Positions 1 through 8,731 of a DNA stretch of 64,000 nt are shown in pieces. How positions within the stretch are numbered: the stretch's first letter is position 1; each line of letters opens with the position of its first letter. The notes under the pieces were generated by a model. That model made no database searches. It was not told where the DNA came from and worked only from the letters and a program-made list of their open reading frames with translations. The stretch is from an uncultured Roseateles sp. (GTDB lineage Bacteria; Pseudomonadota; Gammaproteobacteria; Burkholderiales; Burkholderiaceae_C), in NCBI RefSeq assembly GCF_945956965.1, contig NZ_CAMFJS010000006.1:1-64000 (forward strand), in the 5' to 3' direction. The translations under genes were made by a program, and so were the position numbers.

Positions 1-7
1 TGGTTGA

Positions 8-571
8 TGGACTTCCTCTCCATTACGCTGGTACGGCTGGGAGGGTGCAGGTCAGAAGTTCCAGCCGGCCCTGGCTTGGTCGGACAAAGGTGATTTGTGG
101 CGCAGCAGCCAGAAGGAGCTCTTGATCAACACCTATGACAACAGCGTTCTTTACACCGACACCGTGCTGAATCAGGCGATTGAACTGCTGGCGCAAACCG
201 GCCGAATTGCCAGCCTGGTTTATGCGGCCGACCATGGCGAAACATTCTTTGACGGCAAGTGCCCGCGTGGCGGGCACGGCTTTGCGGCTGAAAAGAACTA
301 CCGTGTGCCGATGTTCATCTGGCTGTCACCCCAATGGCGCGATGCGCGCGGCGCTGCATATGCCAGCTTGACGCAAAACACCCGTCAAGCGATCAGTACG
401 CTTTCGATATTTCCGAGCATGTTGGGGCTGGCCGGTATCGATATCGAGAAGCCCCATGCCCACCCCGATTTGACGAGTGCAAACGCTGGTTCCGCCAGAC
501 GCTTGCTCACGCACTTCGGAGACTTTGACCGCGGTTTCAAGCAGCATGCCTGTGATTGGCAGGGGCCATAA
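8..571 (+). CDS. Phosphoethanolamine transferase / sulfatase-like protein, 3' part
   Basis: This is the C-terminal part of an alkaline-phosphatase-superfamily enzyme of the EptA/OpgE kind, which moves phosphoethanolamine onto lipid A or other envelope sugars from the periplasm. Visible hallmarks are the block NTYDNSVLYTD, the metal-site motif ADHGE, a GHG about 12 residues later and the block VPMFIWLSP. The 5' part lies outside the window. The frame is open from base 8, but an in-frame TGA sits at bases 5-7, and the residues just after it (RWYGWEGAGQKFQP) still resemble the usual GSHxxY..RYP region. Either a frameshift disrupts the gene here or the contig edge has an error. A TTG at 95 could be an internal start but has no good ribosome-binding site. 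The family call is fairly secure; intactness is not. Confidence 0.6.
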   Translation, partial: WTSSPLRWYGWEGAGQKFQPALAWSDKGDLWRSSQKELLINTYDNSVLYTDTVLNQAIELLAQTGRIASLVYAADHGETFFDGKCPRGGHGFAAEKNYRVPMFIWLSPQWRDARGAAYASLTQNTRQAISTLSIFPSMLGLAGIDIEKPHAHPDLTSANAGSARRLLTHFGDFDRGFKQHACDWQGP

Positions 572-597
572 GTTCAAAAGCCCCGGATGACCGCTGC

Positions 598-2160
598 CTA
601 ATCTTTGTGCGGGGTGGCCGGCAGCCAGTTCTCCAGCAGGCCGAACAGGGGTTGCCGGCCATGGCGAAACTCGGTCAACAGGTTTTGGTCTTGGATGGCA
701 GCGGGCGCGGGATTGCGCGCCTCATGGGCGAGAAACTCGGCCGCACTTTCCAGCCGATCATGCGCCAAACGATGGCCCAGCGATTTTTCATTGAATAAGT
801 CGGCCGAGAATGCGGGCAATTCGCCAAGGCGGGCCTGCCGCAGCACCTGTTCCGCATCGGCCCGCTTCTTCAGCGGCATTTGGCTCATATAGGCGAAATT
901 GCTGTAGCGAACCACATGTTTGAAGTTCTGCTGCGCGGTGAAAAATACGTCCGCGCTGCCGGTGGTATTCATGGCGAAAATTCCGCCCTCATTCAAATGG
1001 CCACTCACTTGCTGCATGAATTCGCCTGACAAAAGCAGCGTCATATAGGCGCGCCAATGAAAGGTGCTGTTCATGAAAACCAGGTCATAGCGTGCTTGTG
1101 GATGGGCGCGCAACCAGCGCCGCCCGTCATCGATATGAATGCTGATGCGCGGATCCTTGAGCAACCCGGCGAATTCTTCATAGCGTCCGATCAAATCGAG
1201 ATAACCGGGGTTGATCTCGATGACGTCAATACTTTCGACGTCCGGCAAGCCCGCAATCACACGAGTCCATGCGCCGCTGCTGAGACCGATCACCAGCACG
1301 CGTTTTGGCTTGGGGTGCATCACGGCCATCAAATAGGCACGGTCCAGGCGGTTTGAATTGACATGCAGATCGGTGCTGATCTTGCCGTCATACATATTGT
1401 TGCCAAAGGTCACATCGCCGCCGGGATCGCCTTCGCTCGATTTCACATGAATGATGCCGTGCTTGTTTTGAATAATATGTTTGATGCTGCTGCCGTCGGC
1501 CGCCAACAAGTCATGGATAACGGGCGGTGGTGTGCTGGCGACGTAGGCAGTTAGCCCGCAAAACAAGACCGTGGCTAGCCACCAGGCTTTGGCGCGATTG
1601 CGTGTCGCCAGCAGAGTGATCAAGGCCAACATAGCGCCCGCGCAAGCAATCAAGGCAAAGGAGCGTTCGACCGAGATCCGGTCGAGCAAGACAAAGCCGG
1701 TCATCAGCGGACCAAGAGCCGCACCCAGCACATTGGCCATATACACATGGGACACGGAACGCCCGATCCGTTCGGCAGCGGCTTGACTGCCCATGTGATG
1801 GACCAAAGGGAAAAGCATGCCCTTGAACATGGCGCTCATGGCGATCAAGCCGAATAAGCCCAGCAATTGAAAGGGCGCATAGGTCAGCGCCGCGGCGGCA
1901 ATAGAGAGGCAAAGCAAGTCCAGTGCGGCGGCTTGCAGTAACAGGCGGGTGGCGGCCCGAGCTAAATCGGGCTCACGCTGGCAGATTTTCTTGCCGGCAA
2001 TGGCACCCAGAGCGATACCGATTAAAAAGGCTGTCAGCACAATCGAAAAAGCCTGCGGGCGACCATGCTGGCTGAAGCTCACCAGGCGCACCCAAAGGAT
2101 TTCTTGGCTCAAACTCAGATAGCCAACGCAGAAGGACAGGAAGATGGACAAGGCCTTCAT
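598..2160 (-). CDS. Spermidine-synthase-like membrane protein (TM + SAM-binding domain)
   Basis: The protein has 520 residues. The first ~215 form about six hydrophobic segments, and a Rossmann methyltransferase-like domain of the spermidine synthase family follows. The nucleotide-binding part reads VLVIGLSSGAWTRV, followed by the acidic strand end IDVIEINP. Classical aminopropyltransferases carry a D-S/T-x-D-P catalytic loop; here the matching position reads FMNSTFHWR, so the catalytic aspartates are missing and genuine spermidine synthesis is unlikely. The ATG at 2160 lies one base after the stop of the upstream membrane gene, with GGAAAG in front of it; a TTG at 2175 is less likely. The two genes look like one transcription unit and probably one functional unit. 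The substrate is unknown. Confidence 0.75.
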   Translation of the reverse strand: MKALSIFLSFCVGYLSLSQEILWVRLVSFSQHGRPQAFSIVLTAFLIGIALGAIAGKKICQREPDLARAATRLLLQAAALDLLCLSIAAAALTYAPFQLLGLFGLIAMSAMFKGMLFPLVHHMGSQAAAERIGRSVSHVYMANVLGAALGPLMTGFVLLDRISVERSFALIACAGAMLALITLLATRNRAKAWWLATVLFCGLTAYVASTPPPVIHDLLAADGSSIKHIIQNKHGIIHVKSSEGDPGGDVTFGNNMYDGKISTDLHVNSNRLDRAYLMAVMHPKPKRVLVIGLSSGAWTRVIAGLPDVESIDVIEINPGYLDLIGRYEEFAGLLKDPRISIHIDDGRRWLRAHPQARYDLVFMNSTFHWRAYMTLLLSGEFMQQVSGHLNEGGIFAMNTTGSADVFFTAQQNFKHVVRYSNFAYMSQMPLKKRADAEQVLRQARLGELPAFSADLFNEKSLGHRLAHDRLESAAEFLAHEARNPAPAAIQDQNLLTEFRHGRQPLFGLLENWLPATPHKD

Positions 2161-2161
2161 G

Positions 2162-2767
2162 TCAGCGCTTTCCAATCAATGTGCTGGCCACAATCAGGCT
2201 GGCGAGTAAATTGATCCCGGCGGCGATATGGATGGTTTGTCGCAGGTCCAGCCAATACAGCAGAAAAAATCCCATGCCAACAGCACCTAAGGCAGCACCG
2301 AGGGTATTGATGAAATAGAGGGAGCCCGTAGCGACGCCAACGCTGGCGGATTGGCGAACAGCATGTGCCACCAGCATCGGCAAAGTGGCGCCCATGCACA
2401 GGGTGGGCAGCAGCAGCAGGCAAAAACTCAGCGCGGCAGCGTCGCCCCGGCTGAGTTGGCTGAAGGCCAGGGCGCTGGCGTTCAGCAGGTCGAAACTGAA
2501 GCAGCCATAGCTGCCAATCAGCAATTCAAACAAGCAGAAAATTGCCAATACCTGCTTGGGAAAACGGTCGGCCAGCCAGCCGCCGAGCCAGGCGCCGAGG
2601 CCTAGCCCCAGCATGAAGCTTGAAACGATGATGGTGATGGACTCGATGTCAACGCCGATGATGACAAATAGGAGCCGCTGCCAAGCAATTTGGTAAATCA
2701 GCGCCGACATGCCAGATAGGAAAAATGCCGCTGCGATCTGCGATTGACCTAATGTTCTGTTTGTCAC
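2162..2767 (-). CDS. Membrane half of a spermidine-synthase-like transporter/enzyme
   Basis: A 201-residue inner-membrane protein with about six hydrophobic segments. Its opening (SGMSALIYQIAWQRLL) and the GLGLGAWLGGWLADRF and TLCMGATLPML blocks are typical of the N-terminal membrane half of fused membrane/spermidine-synthase proteins. It stops after this half (STLIGKR), and the next gene restarts with a second membrane set plus the Rossmann domain. This looks like a natural split of a usually fused protein, since both frames are clean and coupled by a one-base gap. The start is a GTG without a strong ribosome-binding site; an in-frame stop just upstream rules out a longer version. Confidence 0.7.
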   Translation of the reverse strand: MTNRTLGQSQIAAAFFLSGMSALIYQIAWQRLLFVIIGVDIESITIIVSSFMLGLGLGAWLGGWLADRFPKQVLAIFCLFELLIGSYGCFSFDLLNASALAFSQLSRGDAAALSFCLLLLPTLCMGATLPMLVAHAVRQSASVGVATGSLYFINTLGAALGAVGMGFFLLYWLDLRQTIHIAAGINLLASLIVASTLIGKR

Positions 2768-2929
2768 CGTGCATCAGCCATTTAAAAGCAATCGCCGATT
2801 GTCTTTGAAACATTCGCTGGCGGCTTGCCGGTTTGCCTGCAATTCCCGGCAGAGTTCACTGAATGGCAGAGTGATCACTGTGCTGTCCATTTGCCCGGAA
2901 CGCGGAGGAACGAAAGCGTTGCTTTGGAA

Positions 2930-3163
2930 TCAAGCCAATTCAAGCTCCAGAAACAGGCGCGCATCCGCATCCATATCCTCAATGATGAGCAGCCCTTGGC
3001 TCAATTCATAACTTGAGTCAAACCAGCCGCAACTGCCGAAGCGATCGTCCTCCGTCGCTGCTTTGGCCTTGAGTTGTGACGCTGCGGCGGCGCTGACCAT
3101 GATGGCTGTGTGTGCAAACTGCCGGCGTTGACCGAGGTTCTGGAACAGGCTCTGAAATCTCAT
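2930..3163 (-). CDS. Small conserved-type hypothetical protein
   Basis: A 77-residue soluble protein with a basic N-terminus (RFQSLFQNLGQRR), an alanine-rich helix, a distinctive core SCGWFDSSYELSQGLL and an acidic C-terminus. The ATG at 3163 is preferred because GGAG lies seven bases upstream; in-frame ATGs at 3190, 3178 and 3175 have poorer spacing. The composition and the WFDSSYEL core look like real protein, and I have an impression of similar small proteins in Burkholderiales, but I cannot assign a function. It lies 160 bases upstream of the split spermidine-synthase-like pair in the same direction, so co-transcription is possible. Confidence 0.55.
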   Translation of the reverse strand: MRFQSLFQNLGQRRQFAHTAIMVSAAAASQLKAKAATEDDRFGSCGWFDSSYELSQGLLIIEDMDADARLFLELELA

Positions 3164-3271
3164 TTTGAGCTCCATCATTCCTGAAGACATGTGGGCTGAC
3201 GGTGGGCTTGACGGTTGGGGGCGTTGCCTCGTCAGTGGCTCAAGTATTCGGCGCTGGGCAGCGCACTTTCT

Positions 3272-3293
3272 ATCACTCCGGTGGGGGAGTGAT
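3272..3293. repeat. Perfect 8-bp inverted repeat upstream of the small gene
   Basis: ATCACTCC and GGAGTGAT face each other around a six-base GGTGGG loop. No T-run follows on either strand, so it is not a standard intrinsic terminator. It lies between the end of the DUF454 gene and the start of the small 77-residue gene, where either a weak terminator or an operator would fit. Confidence 0.4.
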
Positions 3294-3441
3294 GGGGGAT
3301 ACGCGGGGGGTGTCGCGGCGGGTTCCCTCCAATGGGGGGATGTGGAAGTCGGTACCTGTTTTTGCTATGGCAGGGGCCTAGCCAACATCAGTCTGAGCGA
3401 TTGACTCGGTGACAACGGCGGCAGAGCAAATACCGTCCGTC

Positions 3442-3870
3442 TCAGCGCCTGGTCGGCAAACGCCACAGCCAGGTGGCCACGCAGGCGCAACACAGCGCCG
3501 GCAGCCAGGCCCATTGCGTGGGCATGGTGATGGCGGCCCATACCGAGCCGATGGTCATCATCACACTGGCCAGTTGTTTGGCGCGCAAGGGCACGGCGCG
3601 GGTGGCCCGCCAGTCGCGCACCATGGGGCCGAAGACGCGGTGATTGAGGATCCAGGCTTCGCAGCGGCTGCTGCCGCGCGAGAAGCAAAACGCCGTCAGC
3701 AAGATGAAGGGCGTGGTGGGCAGCAGGGGCAAGAAAATGCCCGCGATACCCAGTGCCAAGCTCAGCAAGCCGGTCAATAACCAGAGCAGCCTCTGCCACA
3801 GGGGCCGGGCTTTCAGCAGGGCTTGGGTCGGCGCGGCGGCGCTGGCAAGAGGCGTTGGTTCATCAGGCAT
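3442..3870 (-). CDS. DUF454 (YbaN-like) inner-membrane protein
   Basis: A 142-residue protein matching the DUF454/YbaN family. It has an N-terminal cytoplasmic tail, the hallmark hydrophobic stretch GIAGIFLPLLPTTPFILL, the FCFSRGSSRCEAWILNH block and the VPLRAKQLAS motif, then a C-terminal pair of membrane segments. Length and order fit the family (about 120-150 residues). Members are inner-membrane proteins of unknown function. It is a single gene between the lipase-like gene and the small protein, all running leftward. The family call is secure; the role is not known. Confidence 0.85.
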   Translation of the reverse strand: MPDEPTPLASAAAPTQALLKARPLWQRLLWLLTGLLSLALGIAGIFLPLLPTTPFILLTAFCFSRGSSRCEAWILNHRVFGPMVRDWRATRAVPLRAKQLASVMMTIGSVWAAITMPTQWAWLPALCCACVATWLWRLPTRR

Positions 3871-3950
3871 GGATCAATGCGTAGCGCCGGCAATTGGGGC
3901 CCGCCATTGTCGCCGCCCTTACCTCATTCGGCAGCCCGTGATGCCAGGCA

Positions 3951-4805
3951 TCAGCGGGGCGATTCGACCTTGAAGAACCACTTGCGCAAGCCCTCGGCTT
4001 CAAAGGGCTGCCAGTCCTCGGGATGCTGGGCCAGGCGATCGGCTAAGACGTAGAAGGCCAGCGGATTGAGCCCCAGGCCGATGTGGCTGGCCGGCACCTC
4101 AATGTTCTCGCACAGCGGGCCTGCTTCATTGAGGCTGCAGCGCCAGGAGACGATGCCGTCGCTGCGCGAATAGATGGAGGTGGTGGGCACGGGCGGGGCG
4201 CGGCGGATCTGTGCCATCAGGGCCGGGTCACCGACCTTGTGCCCGCTGACAAACTCAAAAAAGCGCCAGGCATTGGTGGCCCGCGGGTGGCCGGTGAAAG
4301 GCGTGCCCAGGGTGACGACGCTGCGCACATGGTCTGGCAATTCCTTGGCCAGCTCGCGGGCGTAGATGCCGCCCAGGCTCCAACCCACCAGGCTGACCGG
4401 CTGGGCGTGGTGCTTGAACAGGCGCTTCACATCGGCCGTGCATTGCTCCAGCACACCGTGGCGCGGGCCGAAATTGAAGCCCTGACCCCATGGGTGGGTC
4501 TCATACCCCAGCGCTTCCAAAAAGCTGCGCAGCGGGCGGGTACTCAGGTCGTTCGCGCCCAGACCCGGAAATACGATCACCGGGTGGCCATCGCCGCGCG
4601 GCAGTCGGCGGAGCCAGGGGATGGACGCCAGCAGGCTGGCGAACTCCCAAGGCGCACGGGCCTCCAGCATCAAGAGCAGCGCATTGGGCGCCGTCATATG
4701 CAGATGATGGTCATGAGCCGAGTGCGGCTGCGCCTGCGCTGGCGCGGCATCAGCAACGCGAGTCGATCGACGACGCGGTTTTGATTTTTGAGGCGTGACG
4801 CTCAT
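3951..4805 (-). CDS. Alpha/beta hydrolase, lipase-like
   Basis: A 284-residue alpha/beta-hydrolase. The nucleophile elbow GWSLGG lies near residue 143, the likely oxyanion region is VFPGLGAND near residue 78, the acid is in SRSDGIVSW near residue 220 and the histidine is in SHIGLG near residue 243. The first 35 residues are basic and disordered with no clear signal peptide, so it may act in the cytoplasm or be recruited to the membrane. The layout resembles bacterial triacylglycerol-lipase/esterase proteins with a YARELAKELPDHV helix after the nucleophile. The substrate cannot be told from sequence. It appears to be a single gene between the receptor array and the DUF454 gene. Confidence 0.8.
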   Translation of the reverse strand: MSVTPQKSKPRRRSTRVADAAPAQAQPHSAHDHHLHMTAPNALLLMLEARAPWEFASLLASIPWLRRLPRGDGHPVIVFPGLGANDLSTRPLRSFLEALGYETHPWGQGFNFGPRHGVLEQCTADVKRLFKHHAQPVSLVGWSLGGIYARELAKELPDHVRSVVTLGTPFTGHPRATNAWRFFEFVSGHKVGDPALMAQIRRAPPVPTTSIYSRSDGIVSWRCSLNEAGPLCENIEVPASHIGLGLNPLAFYVLADRLAQHPEDWQPFEAEGLRKWFFKVESPR

Positions 4806-4927
4806 GCGGTGTGCGGGGCTGTTGCGGGCGGAGGGGCGGGATTGCCACTGACGCTATGGTCCCAGATCGTAGCGACTGCGCACCAGACAAGTGCAGGGAT
4901 TAGGGGCGGCAATCCATTCCACACGAT

Positions 4928-4945
4928 AAATCGACTCTGACCCCC
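4928..4945. repeat. REP-like intergenic motif (GGGGTCAGAGTCG on the minus strand)
   Basis: Read on the minus strand, this stretch gives GGGGGTCAGAGTCGATTT, which resembles the conserved part of REP-type repeats linked to RAYT transposases in proteobacteria. Only a single short copy is present, just downstream of the last solute-receptor gene. The assignment rests on motif resemblance alone. Confidence 0.3.
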
Positions 4946-4956
4946 ATTCAGGGCTT

Positions 4957-6831
4957 TTAAGGCTTTTTGCTCAGGTCGATGTCGACGAAATGCCAGAACT
5001 CATTGCGGAAGATGGGGCGGCGGTAGCCCAAGAGCCAGGGCTGGGTGATGTCGCTGCGGATACGGTGCACATGGGTTTTGATGGGCAGATAGGCGGCCTG
5101 GATGCGCTTGGCTTGCAGGAACAAGGCTTCGCGCTCGGGGCCGTCGGGCATCACCAACATGCGCTCGTACAAGGCATCAAAGTCCTTGTTGCGAAAGCGG
5201 GAGATGTTCTGGTTGCCTGATTGCGGCCCGTACAGGTACTGCAGCGCTTCCAGGCCGTCGGGTGATCCGGCGGAATTGCCCATCATCCACAGCATTAGCT
5301 TGCCGGCGCGGGCGGCCTTCATTTGCTCGGGCCATTTGCCGGCGAAGAACTTAACCTTGATGTTCAGTGCATCGAAGGAACGCTGCCATAACTCGTCATA
5401 TTGACGGCTTTGAGCGTCGGGCTGGGTAGCCACCTCCAGCACCAGGGGCGAGCCATCGGGCATCTCGCGGTAACCGTCGCCATTGCGGTCGATATAGCCG
5501 TAGGCGTCAAGCAAGGCGGCTGCGCGGGCGGGGTCGTAAGTGCTCATCTCCGAGCGGTACTGCGGGTCGTAGCCCGAGGTGTGCGGCACCACATGGCTTT
5601 GCGCCACCACGGCCTGGCCGCGCCGCACCTGGCGGATCTCGCGCTCCACATCCAGCCCCAGTGAGATGGCGCGGCGCAGCGCCACCTTCTCCGGGGTGTA
5701 GCCGCCCACCGTGGGGTTCTCCATATTGAAGAAGGTGAAGGCCTCATCCGCCGCCAGCACCCGGTGCAAGACCATGCCGCGCTTGGCCAGATTGGGGGCC
5801 AACTTGTTGCCGGGCAAGGCGGTGGTGATGAATTCGTTGGGGACGATGTAGCAAAGGTCGTGCTCGGCGTTCAGAAAGCTCAGCCAGCGCGGCTGCGACT
5901 CCTCGATGATGGAGATCTCCACCCGGTCCACCATGGGCAAGCGTCGGCCCTTGAACTTGGCCAGCAAGGCCTGACCCTCGACATCGTCGGCGGCGGGTTG
6001 TGCCTCGTAAAAGCGTTCGCGGTAGCCGGGGTTCTTCTCCAGCACGATCAGGCTGGAACGGCGCCATTGCTTGAGCACAAATGGCCCGGTGCCGACCGGA
6101 TGCTCGGCAATATTGCTGCCGTAAGCCTCCACCACCTCGCGCGCCACCGCCCCCAGCAAGTCGGAGGAAGAGAGGTTTTCCAGCAGGCGTGGCCGCGCTT
6201 GTTCCAGCTCGATGCGCAGGGTGTAGCGGTCCAGGGCGCGAAGGCCTGCAATGGGCTTGTCGTAGTCCAGCGCGCGCTTCTCGGCCATGGCCTGTTTGCG
6301 CAGTTCCAGCAAGCCTTTGATGCCGAGTTCTTCGACGCCGGCATACAGCGGCGCATTGATCTTGGGGTCGGCAAAGCGCTTGAAGCTGTAGACGTAGTCC
6401 TCGGCCGTCAACTCGCGTCGCTTGCCTTTGAAGGCGGGGTCTTCGGCGAAGAAGATGCCCGGCTTGATCGGGATGGTCCAGGTCTTGTAATCGTTGCTGA
6501 CCTCGGGCAAGGCCGCGGCCGTCAGCGGCACCGACTTGACCGGCATGGCCAGGTAGTCGAATGCGTACAGCGCCTCGAAAATATGCGGGGTGATGGTGCG
6601 GGAGTAGTCGTCGCTGACCTGCGCCGGGTCGAAGCCCGTCTCGGCGATCTGGAAGGCATAACGCAGGGTCTTGACGGCAGCGGCGCCCTCGCCTTTACCT
6701 GGCACATCTGTCGCATGGGTGGGCGAACTGGCGGCTGCACTCAGCGGCCACAAGCCCAGCGCTGCCGCACCAGCCCCCGCGGCCAGGAGTTGGCGCCGCC
6801 CGGTTTTGCTCTTGGGTGCTTGTGCTTTCAT
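4957..6831 (-). CDS. ABC peptide-type solute-binding protein 4 of 4 (Tat-like signal)
   Basis: A 624-residue family-5 extracytoplasmic solute receptor, the last of four tandem paralogues. The start at 6831 lies one base beyond the stop of the preceding receptor. The N-terminus reads TGRRQLLAAG followed by a hydrophobic alanine-rich stretch, a twin-arginine-type export signal that the other three receptors lack. Mature features shared with its neighbours are LRYAF, AETGFDP, the KPGIFFAEDPAFKGKRRELTAEDYVYSFKRFADP region, HPVGTGPF and a GYIDRNGDGYRE loop. Such proteins capture oligopeptides or similar ligands in the periplasm and deliver them to a permease pair; the only such pair nearby is 12858-14851. 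The ligand is unknown. Confidence 0.88.
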   Translation of the reverse strand: MKAQAPKSKTGRRQLLAAGAGAAALGLWPLSAAASSPTHATDVPGKGEGAAAVKTLRYAFQIAETGFDPAQVSDDYSRTITPHIFEALYAFDYLAMPVKSVPLTAAALPEVSNDYKTWTIPIKPGIFFAEDPAFKGKRRELTAEDYVYSFKRFADPKINAPLYAGVEELGIKGLLELRKQAMAEKRALDYDKPIAGLRALDRYTLRIELEQARPRLLENLSSSDLLGAVAREVVEAYGSNIAEHPVGTGPFVLKQWRRSSLIVLEKNPGYRERFYEAQPAADDVEGQALLAKFKGRRLPMVDRVEISIIEESQPRWLSFLNAEHDLCYIVPNEFITTALPGNKLAPNLAKRGMVLHRVLAADEAFTFFNMENPTVGGYTPEKVALRRAISLGLDVEREIRQVRRGQAVVAQSHVVPHTSGYDPQYRSEMSTYDPARAAALLDAYGYIDRNGDGYREMPDGSPLVLEVATQPDAQSRQYDELWQRSFDALNIKVKFFAGKWPEQMKAARAGKLMLWMMGNSAGSPDGLEALQYLYGPQSGNQNISRFRNKDFDALYERMLVMPDGPEREALFLQAKRIQAAYLPIKTHVHRIRSDITQPWLLGYRRPIFRNEFWHFVDIDLSKKP

Positions 6832-6832
6832 C

Positions 6833-8731
6833 TCAGGGCCGCTTGCTGTTGTCAATGTCCACGTACTGCCACCAGTCGAGTGCAAAGGCCGGGCGACGGT
6901 AGCCGCTCACCCAGGGCTGCGCCAGGTCGGTGATGATGCGGTGGCCGCGTGCCCGGTAAGGCGCGTAGGCCACGCCTAGGCGCTTGGCGGCCAGAAATAC
7001 GGCATCGCGCTCGGGCCCATCGGGCAGGCCATTGGTCTGCTCGTAGAGCCGGTCCATGGCGGGCAGATTGAAGCGGGCGTAGTTCTGGCCACCGATGCGC
7101 GGGCTGTAGAAAAAGCCCAGCGCGTCTTGCCCATCGGGCGTCGAGGCGCTGCTGCCCAGCGACCAGATCTGGAACTTGCCGGCGCGCAAGCTCTTCAGGT
7201 TCTCCGGCCATTTGGCGGACTTGAACTTCACCCGCAGGCCGATCTGCGCCAGGCTCTTGGACCAAATCTCATCGATCTGGCGCTGGAAGCTCTCGGGCGT
7301 GGTCAGGCTCTCCAAAACCAGCGGGCTGCCATCGGGGCGCTCGCGCCAGCCGTCACCGTCGCGGTCCACAAAGCCGTAGAGGTCCAGCAAGGCGCGGGCG
7401 CGTTGCGGGTCGTAGTCACCGTTCTCGCTCTTGAACTCGGGGTCGTAGCCGCTGGTGTGCGGCAGCATGATGGACTGCGCGCTGATGGCCTGGCCGCGCC
7501 GTGCGATTCGCATTTCGCGCTCAGCATTGGTGGCCAGTGAGATGGCGCGGCGCAGTGCAATCTGCGCGGGCTCGAAGCCGCCCACCACCGGGTCTTCCAT
7601 ATTGAAGACGGTGAACAAAACGTCTGAGGCCACGACGGTGTGCTTTTGCATGCCCTTCTTGGCCAGCGTGGGCGCCAGCTTGCCGCCCGGAATGGCCTGG
7701 GCGGTGAAGTCCTCGGGCAAGGTGTAGAGCAGGTCGAACTGCGCGTTCAGGAAGGACAACCAGCGCGGCTGGTTCTCTTCGATGATGGCCACCTCAACGC
7801 GGTCAATCATGGGCAAGCGCCGGCCTTTGAACTGCGCCAGCATGGCCTGACCCTCGGCGTCGTCGGCATTCGGCTCGGCCTCGTAATAGCGCTCGCGGTA
7901 GCCGGGGTTGCGGCGCAGCTCGATCAGGCTGCTGCGCCGCCAATCGTTCAGCATGAAGGGGCCGGTGCCGACCGGGTGCTCCATGCTTTTGTCGCCGTAG
8001 GCCTCAATCACCTCGCGGGCCACCGCGCCCAGCAGGCTGCCATCGGCCAGGGTTTGCGGCAGGCGGGGCCGCGCTTCGGCCAGCTTGAACTGCAGGGTGT
8101 AGCGGTCCAGGGCGCGCAGGCCCTCGATGGGCTTGTCGTAGTTGAAGGGCTTTTTGCTCTTCTCGACCTCGGCCCGGTATTCGTTGAGGCCCAGCAGGTG
8201 CAATTCCTCCAGCCCGTCCCAGGTGGGGCTATTGGTCAGCGGGTCGGCAAAGCGCTTGAAGCTGTAGACATAGTCGGCCGCCGTCAGCTCGCGCTTCTTG
8301 CCTTTGAAGGCCGGGTCGTCGGCAAAGAAGATGCCGGGCTGGATGCGCACCGTCCAGGTTTTGAAATCGGCGCTGTGCTCGGGCAGGTCCGCCGCAGTCT
8401 GAGGCTTGAGTTTGTAGGGCCGGGCCAGGTAGTCGTAGGTGTAGAGGCCTTCGAAGATATTGGCAGTGATGATGCGCGAATACAGGTCTTGCACCTTGGC
8501 CGGGTCGAAGCCGGTCTCGGCCACTTTGAAGGCATAGCGCAGCACCTTCTCACCCGCGGGCTTTGAGCTCACGGTACTGTTGGCAGGGGCTGTATTGGCA
8601 GCTGGGGGGCTGGCGGCGCCGGCTTGGTTCAGCGCCAGACTGCCCAAGGCCAGCAAACTCAAGAACAGGCCGCTGCGGCGGGTGATGCGGCCGGTGATAC
8701 GGAAGGAGGAGGCGCGGGGAGATGGGCTCAT
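6833..8731 (-). CDS. ABC peptide-type solute-binding protein 3 of 4
   Basis: A 632-residue family-5 solute receptor. The ATG at 8731 overlaps the stop of receptor 2 in an ATGA arrangement, so the two are translationally coupled; a longer upstream reading frame is antisense-like shadow sequence. The N-terminus (TGRITRRSGLFLSLLALGSLALNQAGAA) is a Sec-type signal peptide, although the arginines before it could also be read as a weak Tat motif. The mature protein has KVLRYAFKVAETGFDP, HPVGTGPFML, the GFVDRDGDGWRE loop and a C-terminal WWQYVDIDNSKRP like the others. It belongs with the divergent permease/ATPase genes, and its specificity is unknown. Confidence 0.88.
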   Translation of the reverse strand: MSPSPRASSFRITGRITRRSGLFLSLLALGSLALNQAGAASPPAANTAPANSTVSSKPAGEKVLRYAFKVAETGFDPAKVQDLYSRIITANIFEGLYTYDYLARPYKLKPQTAADLPEHSADFKTWTVRIQPGIFFADDPAFKGKKRELTAADYVYSFKRFADPLTNSPTWDGLEELHLLGLNEYRAEVEKSKKPFNYDKPIEGLRALDRYTLQFKLAEARPRLPQTLADGSLLGAVAREVIEAYGDKSMEHPVGTGPFMLNDWRRSSLIELRRNPGYRERYYEAEPNADDAEGQAMLAQFKGRRLPMIDRVEVAIIEENQPRWLSFLNAQFDLLYTLPEDFTAQAIPGGKLAPTLAKKGMQKHTVVASDVLFTVFNMEDPVVGGFEPAQIALRRAISLATNAEREMRIARRGQAISAQSIMLPHTSGYDPEFKSENGDYDPQRARALLDLYGFVDRDGDGWRERPDGSPLVLESLTTPESFQRQIDEIWSKSLAQIGLRVKFKSAKWPENLKSLRAGKFQIWSLGSSASTPDGQDALGFFYSPRIGGQNYARFNLPAMDRLYEQTNGLPDGPERDAVFLAAKRLGVAYAPYRARGHRIITDLAQPWVSGYRRPAFALDWWQYVDIDNSKRP

